Below, one piece after another: positions 33,784 to 42,165 of a stretch of DNA of 64,000 bases. The number at the start of each line of letters is the position of its first letter. Within the stretch, counting starts at the first letter, position 1. The notes under the pieces were generated by a model, which was not told where the DNA came from, made no database searches, and worked only from the letters and a program-made list of their open reading frames with translations. Position numbers and translations under genes: made by a program. Origin of the DNA: Galbitalea sp036271875. GTDB lineage: Bacteria > Actinomycetota > Actinomycetes > Actinomycetales > Microbacteriaceae. The DNA lies in NCBI GenBank assembly GCA_036271875.1, contig DATAZU010000005.1:1-64000 (forward strand). Direction: 5' to 3'.

Positions 33784-33844
33784 GGTCAGGACTCCCTTCT
33801 ACCCCGTACCTGTCCGGCTGAACCGCAAGTGTGACATCGATCCC

Positions 33845-35191
33845 CTAGGAAGTCCGGACGCCGAGAACATCGAGCAGCGCTGCTGCCTTGAGCTTCACCT
33901 CGGCCAGCTCTTCGACCGGGTCGCTGAGCGCGGTGATCCCGCCGCCCGAACCGATGGATGCGCCCCCCGGCGACAGGACAATGCTGCGAATGACCATGGC
34001 CAGGTCGATGCGACCGTCCAGGCCGAAGTAACCGAACGCGCCGGAGTAGATCCCGCGCGGAGCATCCTCGAGCCGGTCGAGGATCGTCGTAGCACTTGAC
34101 TTCGGCGTGCCGGTCATCGATCCGGCGGGAAAGCATGCGACGACGGCATCAATCCCGTCAAGCCCCTCCTCAAGCTGGCCTCGGACGGTGCTCACCAGCT
34201 GATGGACCGTCGCGTATGGCTCGACCTGCAGCAGACTTGGGACTTGGACGCTGCCGATTCGACTGACTCGTCCGATGTCGTTGCGCATCAGGTCGACGAT
34301 CATGAGATTTTCCGCACGCTCCTTATCGCTCGAGGAGAGTTCGTGCGCAAGCGCGGCATCCGTTTCCGGATCCGCGCCGCGCGGGCGGGTGCCCTTGATC
34401 GGGCGCGACTCGATCGCGCCCGTCGGCGAGACCGCCAGAAACTGCTCGGGCGATGAGCTCAGGAGCGCAATGTCACCCACCCGCAGGAGAGCGCCGTGGT
34501 GGGTCGGATTTGCCTCGCGAAGCGCCCGATAGGTCTCGACCGGATCCGGATGTGCATCAACGCGTGCTTCGGTCGTCAAGCAGAGTTGGTATGCGTCGCC
34601 TGCCGCGATTCTCGCCTTGCACTCGCGGATCATCGCGAGATACGCGTCGTCGGTGTTGCGCCAGGTCGCTGGTCGCGATCCCTCGAGCCCGTGAGGTTCT
34701 CGAGCTTGTCGAAGGGGAGAGTTCGCGCGTGCTCGACCCCTCGACGAGCTCAGGGACCGAGTAGTTTCTGCCTGCCATGCCGCATCACGATCCAGCGACA
34801 GCAGAGTCACCGTGTGGGATGCGTGATCGAATTCGATTGCGCGATCGAGGTAGACGAACGCCGAATCCGGATACGGCGACACTCGCGTCCGCGGCGTGCC
34901 CATGGTCTCGAATCGCGTCTCGTAGCCAACCCAGCCGACCCAGCCGAGCGCGAAGCCGTCGCCGGCGGACTCGATCCGATTCGCGCGCAACTCGCGTCGG
35001 AGAAACTGGAGCATCGAACTCTCCGCCTCACTCGTGACCACTCGTGCGGCGCGACCGACGTAGCTCCGGCCGGTCTTAGCGGTCGGTCCGCTGTCGAGCC
35101 AGACCACATCCGTGTCGTTGCCGTAGAGCGCGACGAATGCGTCCGCGGGGTCGATCCAGCCACGAAACGGGAACCTCTGGAGCCCGGGCAT
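33845..35191 (-). CDS. pabB: Aminodeoxychorismate synthase component I
   Basis: A 448-residue chorismate-utilising enzyme that makes 4-amino-4-deoxychorismate for folate. The active-site signature is IESRPIKGTRPRG; the Lys in PIKGT marks PabB rather than anthranilate synthase TrpE. ENLMIVDLMRNDIGRVS and CFPAGSMTGTPK complete the chorismate-binding domain. Between the N-terminal domain and that core, around residues 145-175, lies a low-complexity segment encoded by a palindromic element (34695-34761). ATG at 35191 lies 12 bp from the divergent pabC start; TAGGAT is 7 nt upstream and there is no clear SD. The glutaminase partner PabA is not in the window. Confidence 0.9.
   Translation of the reverse strand: MPGLQRFPFRGWIDPADAFVALYGNDTDVVWLDSGPTAKTGRSYVGRAARVVTSEAESSMLQFLRRELRANRIESAGDGFALGWVGWVGYETRFETMGTPRTRVSPYPDSAFVYLDRAIEFDHASHTVTLLSLDRDAAWQAETTRSLSSSRGRARANSPLRQAREPHGLEGSRPATWRNTDDAYLAMIRECKARIAAGDAYQLCLTTEARVDAHPDPVETYRALREANPTHHGALLRVGDIALLSSSPEQFLAVSPTGAIESRPIKGTRPRGADPETDAALAHELSSSDKERAENLMIVDLMRNDIGRVSRIGSVQVPSLLQVEPYATVHQLVSTVRGQLEEGLDGIDAVVACFPAGSMTGTPKSSATTILDRLEDAPRGIYSGAFGYFGLDGRIDLAMVIRSIVLSPGGASIGSGGGITALSDPVEELAEVKLKAAALLDVLGVRTS
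34695..34761. repeat. Palindromic element inserted in frame inside pabB
   Basis: GGTTCTCGAGCTTGTCGAAG (34695-34714) and, near the other end, CCCCTCGACGAGCTCAGGGA (34737-34756) are imperfect reverse complements about 22 bp long, separated by about 20 bp. The element keeps the pabB frame and encodes an Arg/Ser/Pro-rich linker of about 22 residues. Its right end, CTCAGGGACCGAG (34750-34762), is the reverse complement of a segment at 58337-58349 in another degenerate element. Confidence 0.7.
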
Positions 35192-35204
35192 AGCCTTGAT
35201 CCTA
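35191..35204. promoter_or_regulatory. Face-to-face leaderless promoters of pabB and pabC
   Basis: Only 12 bp separate the two divergent start codons. TAGCCT (35191-35196, plus) ends 7 nt before the pabC ATG, and TAGGAT (35204-35199, minus) ends 7 nt before the pabB ATG. Each -10 box therefore overlaps the start codon of the opposite gene. Confidence 0.5.
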
Positions 35205-35986
35205 TGAGCGAATCGAGCATCTACCGTTGGCATGCGGGCGAGCTCGTCCCTCTTGACTACTGCGATATGACCGACACGAGCATCGAGCTCGCCGACTCCT
35301 GGCTCGCAACGGACGGCACCGTTCTCGGGCTCGAACTGCATCGAACGCGCTTTCTCGATAGCGTCCCCGCCGAGCTCCGCACCTCGATGGATGCTGACGC
35401 GTTCTGGCGGACGGCCATCGACCTGGTCCCACGAGAGGGCGACTGGTTTCCCCGCGTGGAGCTACAGCAGCGTCCGGGATCGCACGTCCTCGTGTTTCGC
35501 CTGCGGGATGCTCCCGCCCGCACAACGCATCTCGCGGTTGCTACCTGGCAAGACGGGGACCCTCGCACTGCGCCCGCGGTAAAGGGCCCCGATCTCGACG
35601 TGATGACTCGCGTACGCACGACCGTGCAGTCCGTCGGCGCCTCGGAGGCAGTAATCCTTACGGGCGGCGGCTTCGTCGTCGAGGACTCGCACAGCGGGCT
35701 GCTCTGGTGGCGGGGCAATATCCTGTGCGGTCCCCCGTCAGATCTGCCGCGAGTTGACAGTGTCACGGTGCGCGGCCTGCTTACGCTGGCGACCGCGCTC
35801 GGAATTGAAACCTACGAGGAGACGGTCACGCCTGCCGAGCTTGCCGATACCGAACTCTGGTCGCTGAACGCACTGCACGGCATCCGAATCGTCACCGACT
35901 GGATCGGCGGTCCGCCGCTCGCCCAGCTTCCCGGGAGACTCGCCCTGTGGCGCGCCCGAATGGATGCCCTCCGCAAGCCCTTCTAG
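35204..35986 (+). CDS. pabC: Aminotransferase class IV, probable 4-amino-4-deoxychorismate lyase
   Basis: A 260-residue PLP-dependent fold-type IV enzyme; in this context it would release p-aminobenzoate and pyruvate from aminodeoxychorismate. The N-terminal LELHRTRFLDSVPAELR, the putative PLP lysine in VKGPDLDVMTRVR, and FVVEDSHSGLLWWRGNILC support the family. ATG at 35204 was chosen since it faces pabB; a longer upstream frame lies antisense within pabB. The divergent pairing with pabB strongly supports the PABA role. Confidence 0.8.
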   Translation: MSESSIYRWHAGELVPLDYCDMTDTSIELADSWLATDGTVLGLELHRTRFLDSVPAELRTSMDADAFWRTAIDLVPREGDWFPRVELQQRPGSHVLVFRLRDAPARTTHLAVATWQDGDPRTAPAVKGPDLDVMTRVRTTVQSVGASEAVILTGGGFVVEDSHSGLLWWRGNILCGPPSDLPRVDSVTVRGLLTLATALGIETYEETVTPAELADTELWSLNALHGIRIVTDWIGGPPLAQLPGRLALWRARMDALRKPF

Positions 35987-36021
35987 CCCCCGTCGATGCC
36001 CACCCGGTAGGTTCGGCTTTC

Positions 36022-36678
36022 GTGAACGATTTTCTAGGCTGGTTGCTGAACACCGTTCACAGTGTCAATCCGGGATTGCGAGTGCTGATCGCCGGAGCGG
36101 CAATGCTCTTCGAGACCTCAATTCTGCTCGGCCTCATAGTGCCCGGCGACACCGTCGTGCTCGTAGCGGCGACGGCGGTGCGCGGTCCGCTCGAGGGAAT
36201 CGAACTGGGCGTCGCGGTGCTTGTTGGGTCGCTTGCGGGCGAATCGATCGGGTTCTTGCTTGGACACTTCTTTGGGCCACGCATTCGCAGGTCCCGCCTC
36301 GGACGCCGGATTGGCGAGCACAACTGGCAGCGCGCCGAAACCTATCTGACCCGTCGCGGCGGAATCGCCGTCGCGATCTCGCGCTTCCTTCCGGTCTTCC
36401 ACTCGCTCGTGCCCGTCGTCGTCGGCTCGAGCGCAATGCGGTATCGCACGTTCATCGCCTGGACCGCGCCCGCCTGCGTGGTGTGGGCATCCATTTACAT
36501 CTCGCTCGGCGCGCTCGCTGCGGGAAGCTACCGAGCGCTCGAGGGGCAACTGCACTTCGCATCGCTAATCTTCCTCGGGATCATCGTGGTCGCCCTCGTC
36601 GTCATCTTCTTCGTGCGCAGGGCACTCCAGCGCGCCGAGGAGCGGCACATGCAGCATCCCGACCCGGATGCAGAATAG
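36022..36678 (+). CDS. DedA-family membrane protein
   Basis: A 218-residue polytopic protein of the DedA/SNARE-associated family, thought to act as a lipid flippase (undecaprenyl phosphate or phospholipid). Diagnostic segments: ETSILLGLIVPGDTVVLVAA, then GSLAGESIGFLLGHFFGPRI, and SRFLPVFHSLVPVVVGSSAM, carrying the conserved Arg and Pro. GTG at 36022 is preceded by TAGGTT 8 nt upstream and no SD, so it may be leaderless. It ends at a terminator. Confidence 0.9.
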   Translation: MNDFLGWLLNTVHSVNPGLRVLIAGAAMLFETSILLGLIVPGDTVVLVAATAVRGPLEGIELGVAVLVGSLAGESIGFLLGHFFGPRIRRSRLGRRIGEHNWQRAETYLTRRGGIAVAISRFLPVFHSLVPVVVGSSAMRYRTFIAWTAPACVVWASIYISLGALAAGSYRALEGQLHFASLIFLGIIVVALVVIFFVRRALQRAEERHMQHPDPDAE

Positions 36679-36680
36679 AC

Positions 36681-36716
36681 AAAGGGCGGGCGCCCGAAGA
36701 CGCCCGCCCTTTTGGT
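36681..36716. terminator. Terminator between dedA and the osmoprotectant operon
   Basis: AAAGGGCGGGCG (36681-36692) pairs perfectly with CGCCCGCCCTTT (36701-36712). An 8-nt loop and flanking A and T runs on both sides make it bidirectional. Confidence 0.85.
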
Positions 36717-36726
36717 TGTGCTGCCC

Positions 36727-37647
36727 TTAGAACAGGTCCGCCTGCTTCAGCCAGTTCTTCGCGGCAACGGCCGCGTCGGTCTTGGTGTCACCCGAGACCT
36801 CGGTGTTCAGCTGGAGCAGATCTTTCGTTGTCAACGCGGCCGAAACCTTGTTGAGCACCGAGGTCAGCTTCGCGTTGACCTTGCTGCTGCTCACGATCGG
36901 CACGACCTCCTGGGCCGCGAAGAGGCTCTTCGGGTCGGTAAGGGTCACGAGCTTGTTGGCAAGAATCGACGGGGTGGTCGAGTAGATGTCAGCAACCTGA
37001 ACCGAATTGTTGAGCAGCGCTGCGAGGGTCTGCGGGCCGCCACCGTCGCTGATTGCCTGGAACTTGATGTTGTTGAGCCCATAGACGCTCTCAAGTCCCT
37101 TGATGCCATCCGGTCGAGTCTGGAACTCGGGGTTCGCCGCGAGGGTGAACGATTTGAGCTTCGAGAGGTCCGAGATCGATGTCAGTCCGTTCGCCGCGGC
37201 GTATGCGGGGGTCACGTTGAGCGAGTCGGAATCGGCAGCAGTCGACGACTTCAGGGCGGTGAGACCCTTGGGCAGTGCCTGCTTGAGCGCCGCGTCAACG
37301 TCGCTCGGGCTGTTGGCCGTCGCTTTGTTGTTCAGGAAGTCGAGAATCGATCCCGAGTACTCCGGAATGAGGTTGACGTTGCCGCTCTTGAGGGCAGGAA
37401 TGTAGGCCGCGCGCGCACCGATGTTCAGGTGGTATGTGACCTTGAAGCCGTTTTCGGCGAGCGCCTGCCCGTAGATGTCAGCCAGGATGACGTTCTCCGA
37501 GAAGTTCGCGGAACCGACAGCGATCGACTCCTTGCTGGTCTTCGTGCTGCCACCGAGCGTGGATGCGGACGAGCATCCGGCGAGGAGGAGTGATGCGCTC
37601 GCGACGACAACTCCGGCCGCGATCAAGCCTTTCTTTGATCCGAACAT
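36727..37647 (-). CDS. Osmoprotectant ABC transporter substrate-binding lipoprotein (OpuAC-like)
   Basis: A 306-residue lipoprotein. The N-terminal signal ends in the lipobox LLAGCSS near residue 25. The mature protein has the OpuAC-type quaternary-amine binding pattern: AVGSANFSENVILADIYGQA, then NLIPEYSGSILDFLN, and NSVQVADIYSTTPSIL. Likely ligands are glycine betaine, choline or carnitine. ATG at 37647 is 4 nt after the stop of the upstream permease gene, with GAAGG inside that gene. It is the last gene of an ATPase-permease-permease-binding protein operon. Confidence 0.9.
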   Translation of the reverse strand: MFGSKKGLIAAGVVVASASLLLAGCSSASTLGGSTKTSKESIAVGSANFSENVILADIYGQALAENGFKVTYHLNIGARAAYIPALKSGNVNLIPEYSGSILDFLNNKATANSPSDVDAALKQALPKGLTALKSSTAADSDSLNVTPAYAAANGLTSISDLSKLKSFTLAANPEFQTRPDGIKGLESVYGLNNIKFQAISDGGGPQTLAALLNNSVQVADIYSTTPSILANKLVTLTDPKSLFAAQEVVPIVSSSKVNAKLTSVLNKVSAALTTKDLLQLNTEVSGDTKTDAAVAAKNWLKQADLF

Positions 37648-37651
37648 GTAA

Positions 37652-38416
37652 CTAGTTACCTTCCTTGATGGGTGTCCCTGGGGTTGCGGGTCGTAACGAT
37701 CCGCTGGCTGTGTTTCTGTGTTTCGTCGCAACGCGGGACACTCCGCGCGGAACGACGAGTCTTTGGACGATGGCGAGGAGGCCATCGGCGATGAGGGCAA
37801 GCGCAATAACGAGGATGGCGCCGGCGAGCATCTGCACGTAGTCGGACTGCGCGAGTCCGTTAGCGATGTAAGTGCCAAGACTGACCTGACCGTACAGGGA
37901 GGCAATCGTCACGGTCGCGATGATCTGCAGCGTCGACGAGCGAAGGCCACCGACGATGAGTTGGGCGCCAAGAGGTATCTCTACCTTGGTGAGAACCTGC
38001 CACTCGGTCATCCCGATCGCGCGCGCCGCGTCGATCGTCTGCCTGTCCACCGCTTCGAGGCCCGAATACGCTCCGGCAAGCAGCGGCGGCACCCCGAGGA
38101 GGATGAAGGCGACGACATCCGCCGCGAAGTTGTAGCCAAGTCCGAAAATCGGCTGGAACAGGATGAAGAAGATTGCGATCATCCCGAGGCTCGGGAACGC
38201 GCGAACGACGTTGCTCGCCACAATCGCGATTGTTCGCCCCTTGCCGGTATGTCCGATATACAGACCAAGCGGAAGCGCGATGACGATCGTGATGCCGAGG
38301 CTGACTCCAGCGAGCAAGAGGTGATTGACCAAGGCCTCGGGAATGCCGGTGCCAAGAGCAGTAGTTGTGTAGTGCGCGGGATCAAAGATCCACGCGAACG
38401 CCTGGAGGATGATCAT
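37652..38416 (-). CDS. Osmoprotectant ABC transporter permease (second)
   Basis: A 254-residue inner-membrane permease of the OpuA/ProW type. The N-terminal part has a membrane helix after HYTTTALGTGIPEALVNHLL. The EAA-type loop ALEAVDRQTIDAARAIGMTE-like segment appears as EAVDRQTIDAARAIGMTEWQ, followed by KVEIPLGAQLIVGGLRSS. Its ATG overlaps the stop of the preceding permease (ATGA). Confidence 0.9.
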   Translation of the reverse strand: MIILQAFAWIFDPAHYTTTALGTGIPEALVNHLLLAGVSLGITIVIALPLGLYIGHTGKGRTIAIVASNVVRAFPSLGMIAIFFILFQPIFGLGYNFAADVVAFILLGVPPLLAGAYSGLEAVDRQTIDAARAIGMTEWQVLTKVEIPLGAQLIVGGLRSSTLQIIATVTIASLYGQVSLGTYIANGLAQSDYVQMLAGAILVIALALIADGLLAIVQRLVVPRGVSRVATKHRNTASGSLRPATPGTPIKEGN

Positions 38417-39114
38417 GCGGCGGCCTCCCGTGCAAGGACTGCCCGCTCACGTCGGCGAGAAACTCGGCGATTCCATGGCATCAGCACGCGTCCTACCCCG
38501 ACGATGATCAGGTCGTAGACGAGCGCGACGATCAGCACCGCGACGATCCCGGTGAGGATCTCAGTGGCGAACGAAGAAGCCTCACCCTCGTGAAAGAGAT
38601 TGCCGAGGCTGTCGACGCCGATAAAGGAACCAACGGTGACGAGGCTGACCGTGCTAACAGAAACCACCCGAATTCCCGCGAGAAGCACGGGACCAGCGAG
38701 AGGCAGCTCGACGCGGAAGAACCGCTGGACGGCCGAGTATCCCATTGCGCGGGACGCCTCCCTGACGTCCGGCGATACGGATGCAAACGCGTCATTCGCC
38801 GAACGGAGCATCACGGCGACCGCATAGATCGTGAGGGCGACGATCACGTTAGCCGGATTCAGAACCGACAGGCCAAGCGCGACCGGAACCACAACGAGGA
38901 GCACAAGCGACGGCAGCGTGTACAGGATGCTGAACACGCTCAGCAGAATGGACCGGGCAACGCGGGATCGGCTGGCCCAGTATCCGAGGGGTATGGAAAT
39001 AACGAACCCAAGAACGATCGGCAATGCGCTGAGCCACAGGTGGTCGAGTGTCAGACCCCATATGCCAACGTTGCTGTCGGTTCCGGTGAAGAAGTTATTC
39101 CATACCCAGTTCAT
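38413..39114 (-). CDS. Osmoprotectant ABC transporter permease (first)
   Basis: A 233-residue permease with about five membrane helices. The conserved loop is FASVSPDVREASRAMGYSAV, then FFRVELPLAGPVLLAGIRVV. ATG at 39114 shares one base with the stop of the ATPase gene (TAATG). It probably forms a heterodimeric channel with the second permease. Confidence 0.9.
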   Translation of the reverse strand: MNWVWNNFFTGTDSNVGIWGLTLDHLWLSALPIVLGFVISIPLGYWASRSRVARSILLSVFSILYTLPSLVLLVVVPVALGLSVLNPANVIVALTIYAVAVMLRSANDAFASVSPDVREASRAMGYSAVQRFFRVELPLAGPVLLAGIRVVSVSTVSLVTVGSFIGVDSLGNLFHEGEASSFATEILTGIVAVLIVALVYDLIIVGVGRVLMPWNRRVSRRRERAVLAREAAA

Positions 39115-40019
39115 TAGCCGTCGCCCGCCTGCGAGGTCTTGTTCGAGACGGATCGAGACTTCGGGCTGGCGGTACCCTGGGCGAGTTTCCCACCCGGCGC
39201 CGAGATGACACCGGCGGCATAGCCGCCGGCATCGATCAGAACAACGTCGTCACCCCTCGGTGTCACCTGCGAATCGACGGTGAGGCGTCGCTTTCCCCGA
39301 TCGGCTCCGATGAAATTCGCGACGAAGTCGCTGGCCGGATTCGCCAGGATCTCCTCCGGCGTGCCCTTCTGCGCGATGTGCGCACCCTTCTCGAGGATGA
39401 TGACCTGGTCGCCGAGGAGGAACGCCTCGTCGATGTCGTGCGTGACGAACACGATGGTCTTATCCAGCTCGCGCTGGAGCCGCATGGTCTCGGCCTGCAG
39501 ATCGACCCGAACGATGGGGTCGACCGCGCCGAACGGCTCGTCCATCAACAGGATGTTCGGATTGGCAGCGAGACCCCGTGCCACACCGACGCGCTGCTGC
39601 TGGCCCCCCGACAGCTCGCCAGGGTATCGATTGGCCAGGCCACGATCAAGCCCGACGGTATCGAGTAACTCGTATGCGCGGTCGTATGCCTGCGCCTTGG
39701 GAACCTTCGTCAGGAACAGCACGGTTGCGACGTTGTCGAGCACCTTGCGGTGCGGCAGCAGGCCCGAGTTCTGCATGACGTATCCGATGCTCCTGCGCAG
39801 GTGCACCGGCTCGGTCTTCGCGATGTCTTCGCTGTCAATCTCGATCACGCCGGACGACGGATCGACCATGCGATTGATCATGCGAAGAAGGGTGGTTTTC
39901 CCACACCCGGATGACCCGACAAACACGGTCGTCTTTCGTGAGGGGATGACCACGCTGAAGTTATCCACGGCACGTGTGCCGTCCGGATACAACTTTGAGA
40001 CCGCTTTGAACTCAATCAT
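39114..40019 (-). CDS. Osmoprotectant ABC transporter ATP-binding protein (ProV/OpuCA-like)
   Basis: A 301-residue ATPase: Walker A GSSGCGKTTLLRMINRM near residue 35, Q-loop YVMQNSGLLPHRKVLDN, signature LSGGQQQRVGVARGL, Walker B ILLMDEPFGAVDPIVR. The C-terminal extension after residue 245 is short and has no clear pair of CBS domains, which many ProV/OpuA proteins use to sense ionic strength. It is first in the operon; the 170 bp upstream hold an inverted repeat at 40102. Confidence 0.92.
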   Translation of the reverse strand: MIEFKAVSKLYPDGTRAVDNFSVVIPSRKTTVFVGSSGCGKTTLLRMINRMVDPSSGVIEIDSEDIAKTEPVHLRRSIGYVMQNSGLLPHRKVLDNVATVLFLTKVPKAQAYDRAYELLDTVGLDRGLANRYPGELSGGQQQRVGVARGLAANPNILLMDEPFGAVDPIVRVDLQAETMRLQRELDKTIVFVTHDIDEAFLLGDQVIILEKGAHIAQKGTPEEILANPASDFVANFIGADRGKRRLTVDSQVTPRGDDVVLIDAGGYAAGVISAPGGKLAQGTASPKSRSVSNKTSQAGDG

Positions 40020-40101
40020 CGAGTGGCCCCGACGCGGGGCGGCACAGCAATCACGGCGTTACGGCTCATTCCTCGCGGGTACACGAATCGACACTTGCCT
40101 T

Positions 40102-40133
40102 ACGGACAGCTAAACACTATTCGTAGCGTCCGT
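40102..40133. promoter_or_regulatory. Inverted repeat upstream of the osmoprotectant operon
   Basis: ACGGACAGCTA (40102-40112) and TAGCGTCCGT (40124-40133) pair over 10 bp with one bulge. On the minus strand a -10-like TAGTGT lies in the centre (40119-40114). It may be the binding site of a repressor such as the adjacent TetR protein, though that link is inference. Confidence 0.35.
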
Positions 40134-40189
40134 CATTCCCGATTGGGAACGTAACTCACGGTAAAGACCGGGACGGAAGCCCAGGAACC

Positions 40190-40834
40190 TCAGCCCAGGC
40201 GGTCGGAAAGTATCGAGAGGACGAGTTCACGCCCGCTGTCCAGGAATGCCGGATCGCCCGACCTGTTGCGTGCAAATGCTCGTGCGATGAACGCGTCCAT
40301 GATCTCAACGGCCTTGTCGAATGCGAACTCGGTTGCGGCCGCAGCGTCCGTTTCAAAGCGGACGGCGAGAGCCGAGACCATCACCTTCGCAAGCTGGGAG
40401 TTGACCGTCGTGTCGGTCAAGGGCGGACGAAGATCCAGCACGTCCCCTCCGCGAAGGGATGCAAAACCGGGCTCGGAACGGAAGGCAGCGATATAGACGT
40501 CGAAGCACTCGTTCACTGCTTCGCGCCAGCCTGCGTGACGACGATCGGCGCAGGCCGAACGAAATCCGGTGAGCACCCGCTCAAGATTCCGGGATGCCAG
40601 GGCCTGGAGCACGGCGATTCGGTCCGGGAAATAGCGGTAGACCGTTCCGATTGATGCACCCGCTCGCTCTGCGACCATGGCGGTTGTCAGACGCTCGTAG
40701 CCGAACTCATCGATCGCACCGGCAGCGGCGTCGAGGAGGGCAGTCAGCCGAGCAGTACTTCTGGCCTGTACCGGCTCATTTCTTAAGGGTGCTGGCCTCT
40801 CGGACTTGCCGTCGATTAGTTCCGTGAGCGGCAC
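40190..40834 (-). CDS. TetR-family transcriptional regulator
   Basis: A 214-residue regulator. The N-terminal helix-turn-helix is STARLTALLDAAAGAIDEFG, then YERLTTAMVAERAGASIGTV, YRYFPDRIAVLQAL; the C-terminal ligand-binding domain is helical and not diagnostic. GTG at 40834 follows AAGG. It lies 170 bp upstream of the osmoprotectant operon in the same direction and could regulate it. A GC-rich hairpin (40872-40893) lies upstream of the gene. Confidence 0.88.
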   Translation of the reverse strand: MPLTELIDGKSERPAPLRNEPVQARSTARLTALLDAAAGAIDEFGYERLTTAMVAERAGASIGTVYRYFPDRIAVLQALASRNLERVLTGFRSACADRRHAGWREAVNECFDVYIAAFRSEPGFASLRGGDVLDLRPPLTDTTVNSQLAKVMVSALAVRFETDAAAATEFAFDKAVEIMDAFIARAFARNRSGDPAFLDSGRELVLSILSDRLG

Positions 40835-40994
40835 TGCCTTCTCCTTCAGGTTCGGTCGCAAAAATCCTACCGCGCCCCCGAAGCGGGGGCGGCACAATGT
40901 AGCCCATCAGCAAAAATGTCATATCGAATTGACAGAATCACGAGCGCCGCTCGTTTTCGGCAGAGGAGGATGTGCGGCGTGGGAGACTAAGCCG

Positions 40995-42092
40995 ATGGTT
41001 GACCGCGAGCAGGAATCTGGCGAGCGCGGTACCGGCGGTGGTGCCGAACTCGAACCAACCATTCATCGCGAACCAACCATTCATCGCGCCGCACGCATCG
41101 AGGATGCGCTCCACTCCTTCCGCGTAAAGCGAGCTCGCGCTCGCGGTCTGGTATCGACGGTCATCCCGTATTCCGGATACGGCGGCACCGGCTGGATTCG
41201 CGTTCTGGGACGCGTGTTGCTGGTTCGCCCGGCGCGTCCTGGTCGCGACAGCGAGCCGCCCGGTCGCGGAGTTCGAGGATGGCGCAGCTTCACGAGTGTT
41301 CCCGCGGGAGACGTCGTCGTCACGATCACGGTGGGCGGAGCCGAGCACTCGGTTCGGGCAGATCGGGGTGGGGTCATCGACACCCGGCTGGACGTCGCGC
41401 TTCCCCCGGGCGTAAACGAGATCCAGCTGCAGACTGCGGATTCGCGGCCGGTTGCCGCATCCATTTATGTCGTTGATCCTTCTATCACTTTCGGGATCGT
41501 GTCTGACGTCGACGACACCGTCATGGTGACAGCACTCCCCCGCCCGTTCCTCGCGGCCTGGAACACCTTTGTGCTCAACGAGCACGCCAGACGCCCCGTC
41601 GCAGGCATGGCGGTGTTGTACGAACGACTGGTCCGAGCGCATCCCGGAGCCCCCGTGATCTATTTGTCGACGGGAGCCTGGAATGTCGCTCCGACCCTCA
41701 AACGGTTCATGTCGCGCAACCTCTACCCGCCAGGGACCCTCCTCTTGACTGACTGGGGCCCGACCCGCGACCGGCTGTTTCGGAGCGGTCGACAGCACAA
41801 GGCGGACAACCTTGAGCGGCTCGCCTCCGAGTTTCCGCAGCTGGCGTGGCTTCTGATCGGGGACGACGGTCAACACGACGAGGAGTTGTACGGCGATTTC
41901 ACGGTGAGCCATCCGGGCAACGTCGCGGCGATCTGCATCCGGCAGCTGTCGCCCGGTGAGGCGGTGCTGGCCGGCGGCCGCAGTTCCGTCTCGGAACGAG
42001 GCACGTCGAGGGACGTTCGATGGCTGTACGCTCCGGACGGCGCGGGGCTGTCCGAGCAACTTACGAGGGCGGGGCTGCTCCCTCGATCGTAA
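40995..42092 (+). CDS. App1-type DUF2183 phosphatase-domain protein
   Basis: A 365-residue protein. The C-terminal DUF2183 (App1) domain has HAD-like motifs: GIVSDVDDTVMVT near residue 170, VIYLSTGAWNVAPTLKRFM, and LLIGDDGQHDEELY. Yeast App1 is a phosphatidate phosphatase; the bacterial role is unknown. The N-terminal 25 residues contain a perfect 18-bp tandem duplication (41052-41087) encoding EPTIHR twice. ATG at 40995 follows GGGAG. A TTGACA box is at 40929-40934 but has a poor -10. The divergent TetR gene is 160 bp away. Confidence 0.85.
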   Translation: MVDREQESGERGTGGGAELEPTIHREPTIHRAARIEDALHSFRVKRARARGLVSTVIPYSGYGGTGWIRVLGRVLLVRPARPGRDSEPPGRGVRGWRSFTSVPAGDVVVTITVGGAEHSVRADRGGVIDTRLDVALPPGVNEIQLQTADSRPVAASIYVVDPSITFGIVSDVDDTVMVTALPRPFLAAWNTFVLNEHARRPVAGMAVLYERLVRAHPGAPVIYLSTGAWNVAPTLKRFMSRNLYPPGTLLLTDWGPTRDRLFRSGRQHKADNLERLASEFPQLAWLLIGDDGQHDEELYGDFTVSHPGNVAAICIRQLSPGEAVLAGGRSSVSERGTSRDVRWLYAPDGAGLSEQLTRAGLLPRS

Positions 42093-42114
42093 GCCGCATT
42101 CCATAATCTCTATT

Positions 42115-42165
42115 TTTATGTCTATACAAGAAAGAACTGATCAGTAACAATAGATTTATGGCTAT
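42115..42165 (+). promoter_or_regulatory. AT-rich hipBA control region with direct repeats and a palindrome
   Basis: TTTATGTCTAT (42115-42125) and TTTATGGCTAT (42155-42165) are direct repeats 40 bp apart; the second includes the hipB start codon. Between them is the palindrome ACTGATCAGT (42136-42145). No SD precedes hipB. The 60 bp before hipB are strikingly AT-rich for this genome. HipB is known to bind its own promoter, so these are its likely sites. Confidence 0.45.

Noticed and set aside
37648..37659. Perfect palindrome GTAACTAGTTAC between the second osmoprotectant permease and the binding-protein gene
   Set aside because: It overlaps a stop codon and the 4-nt junction inside an operon, so an operator role is unlikely; it is probably a chance match.
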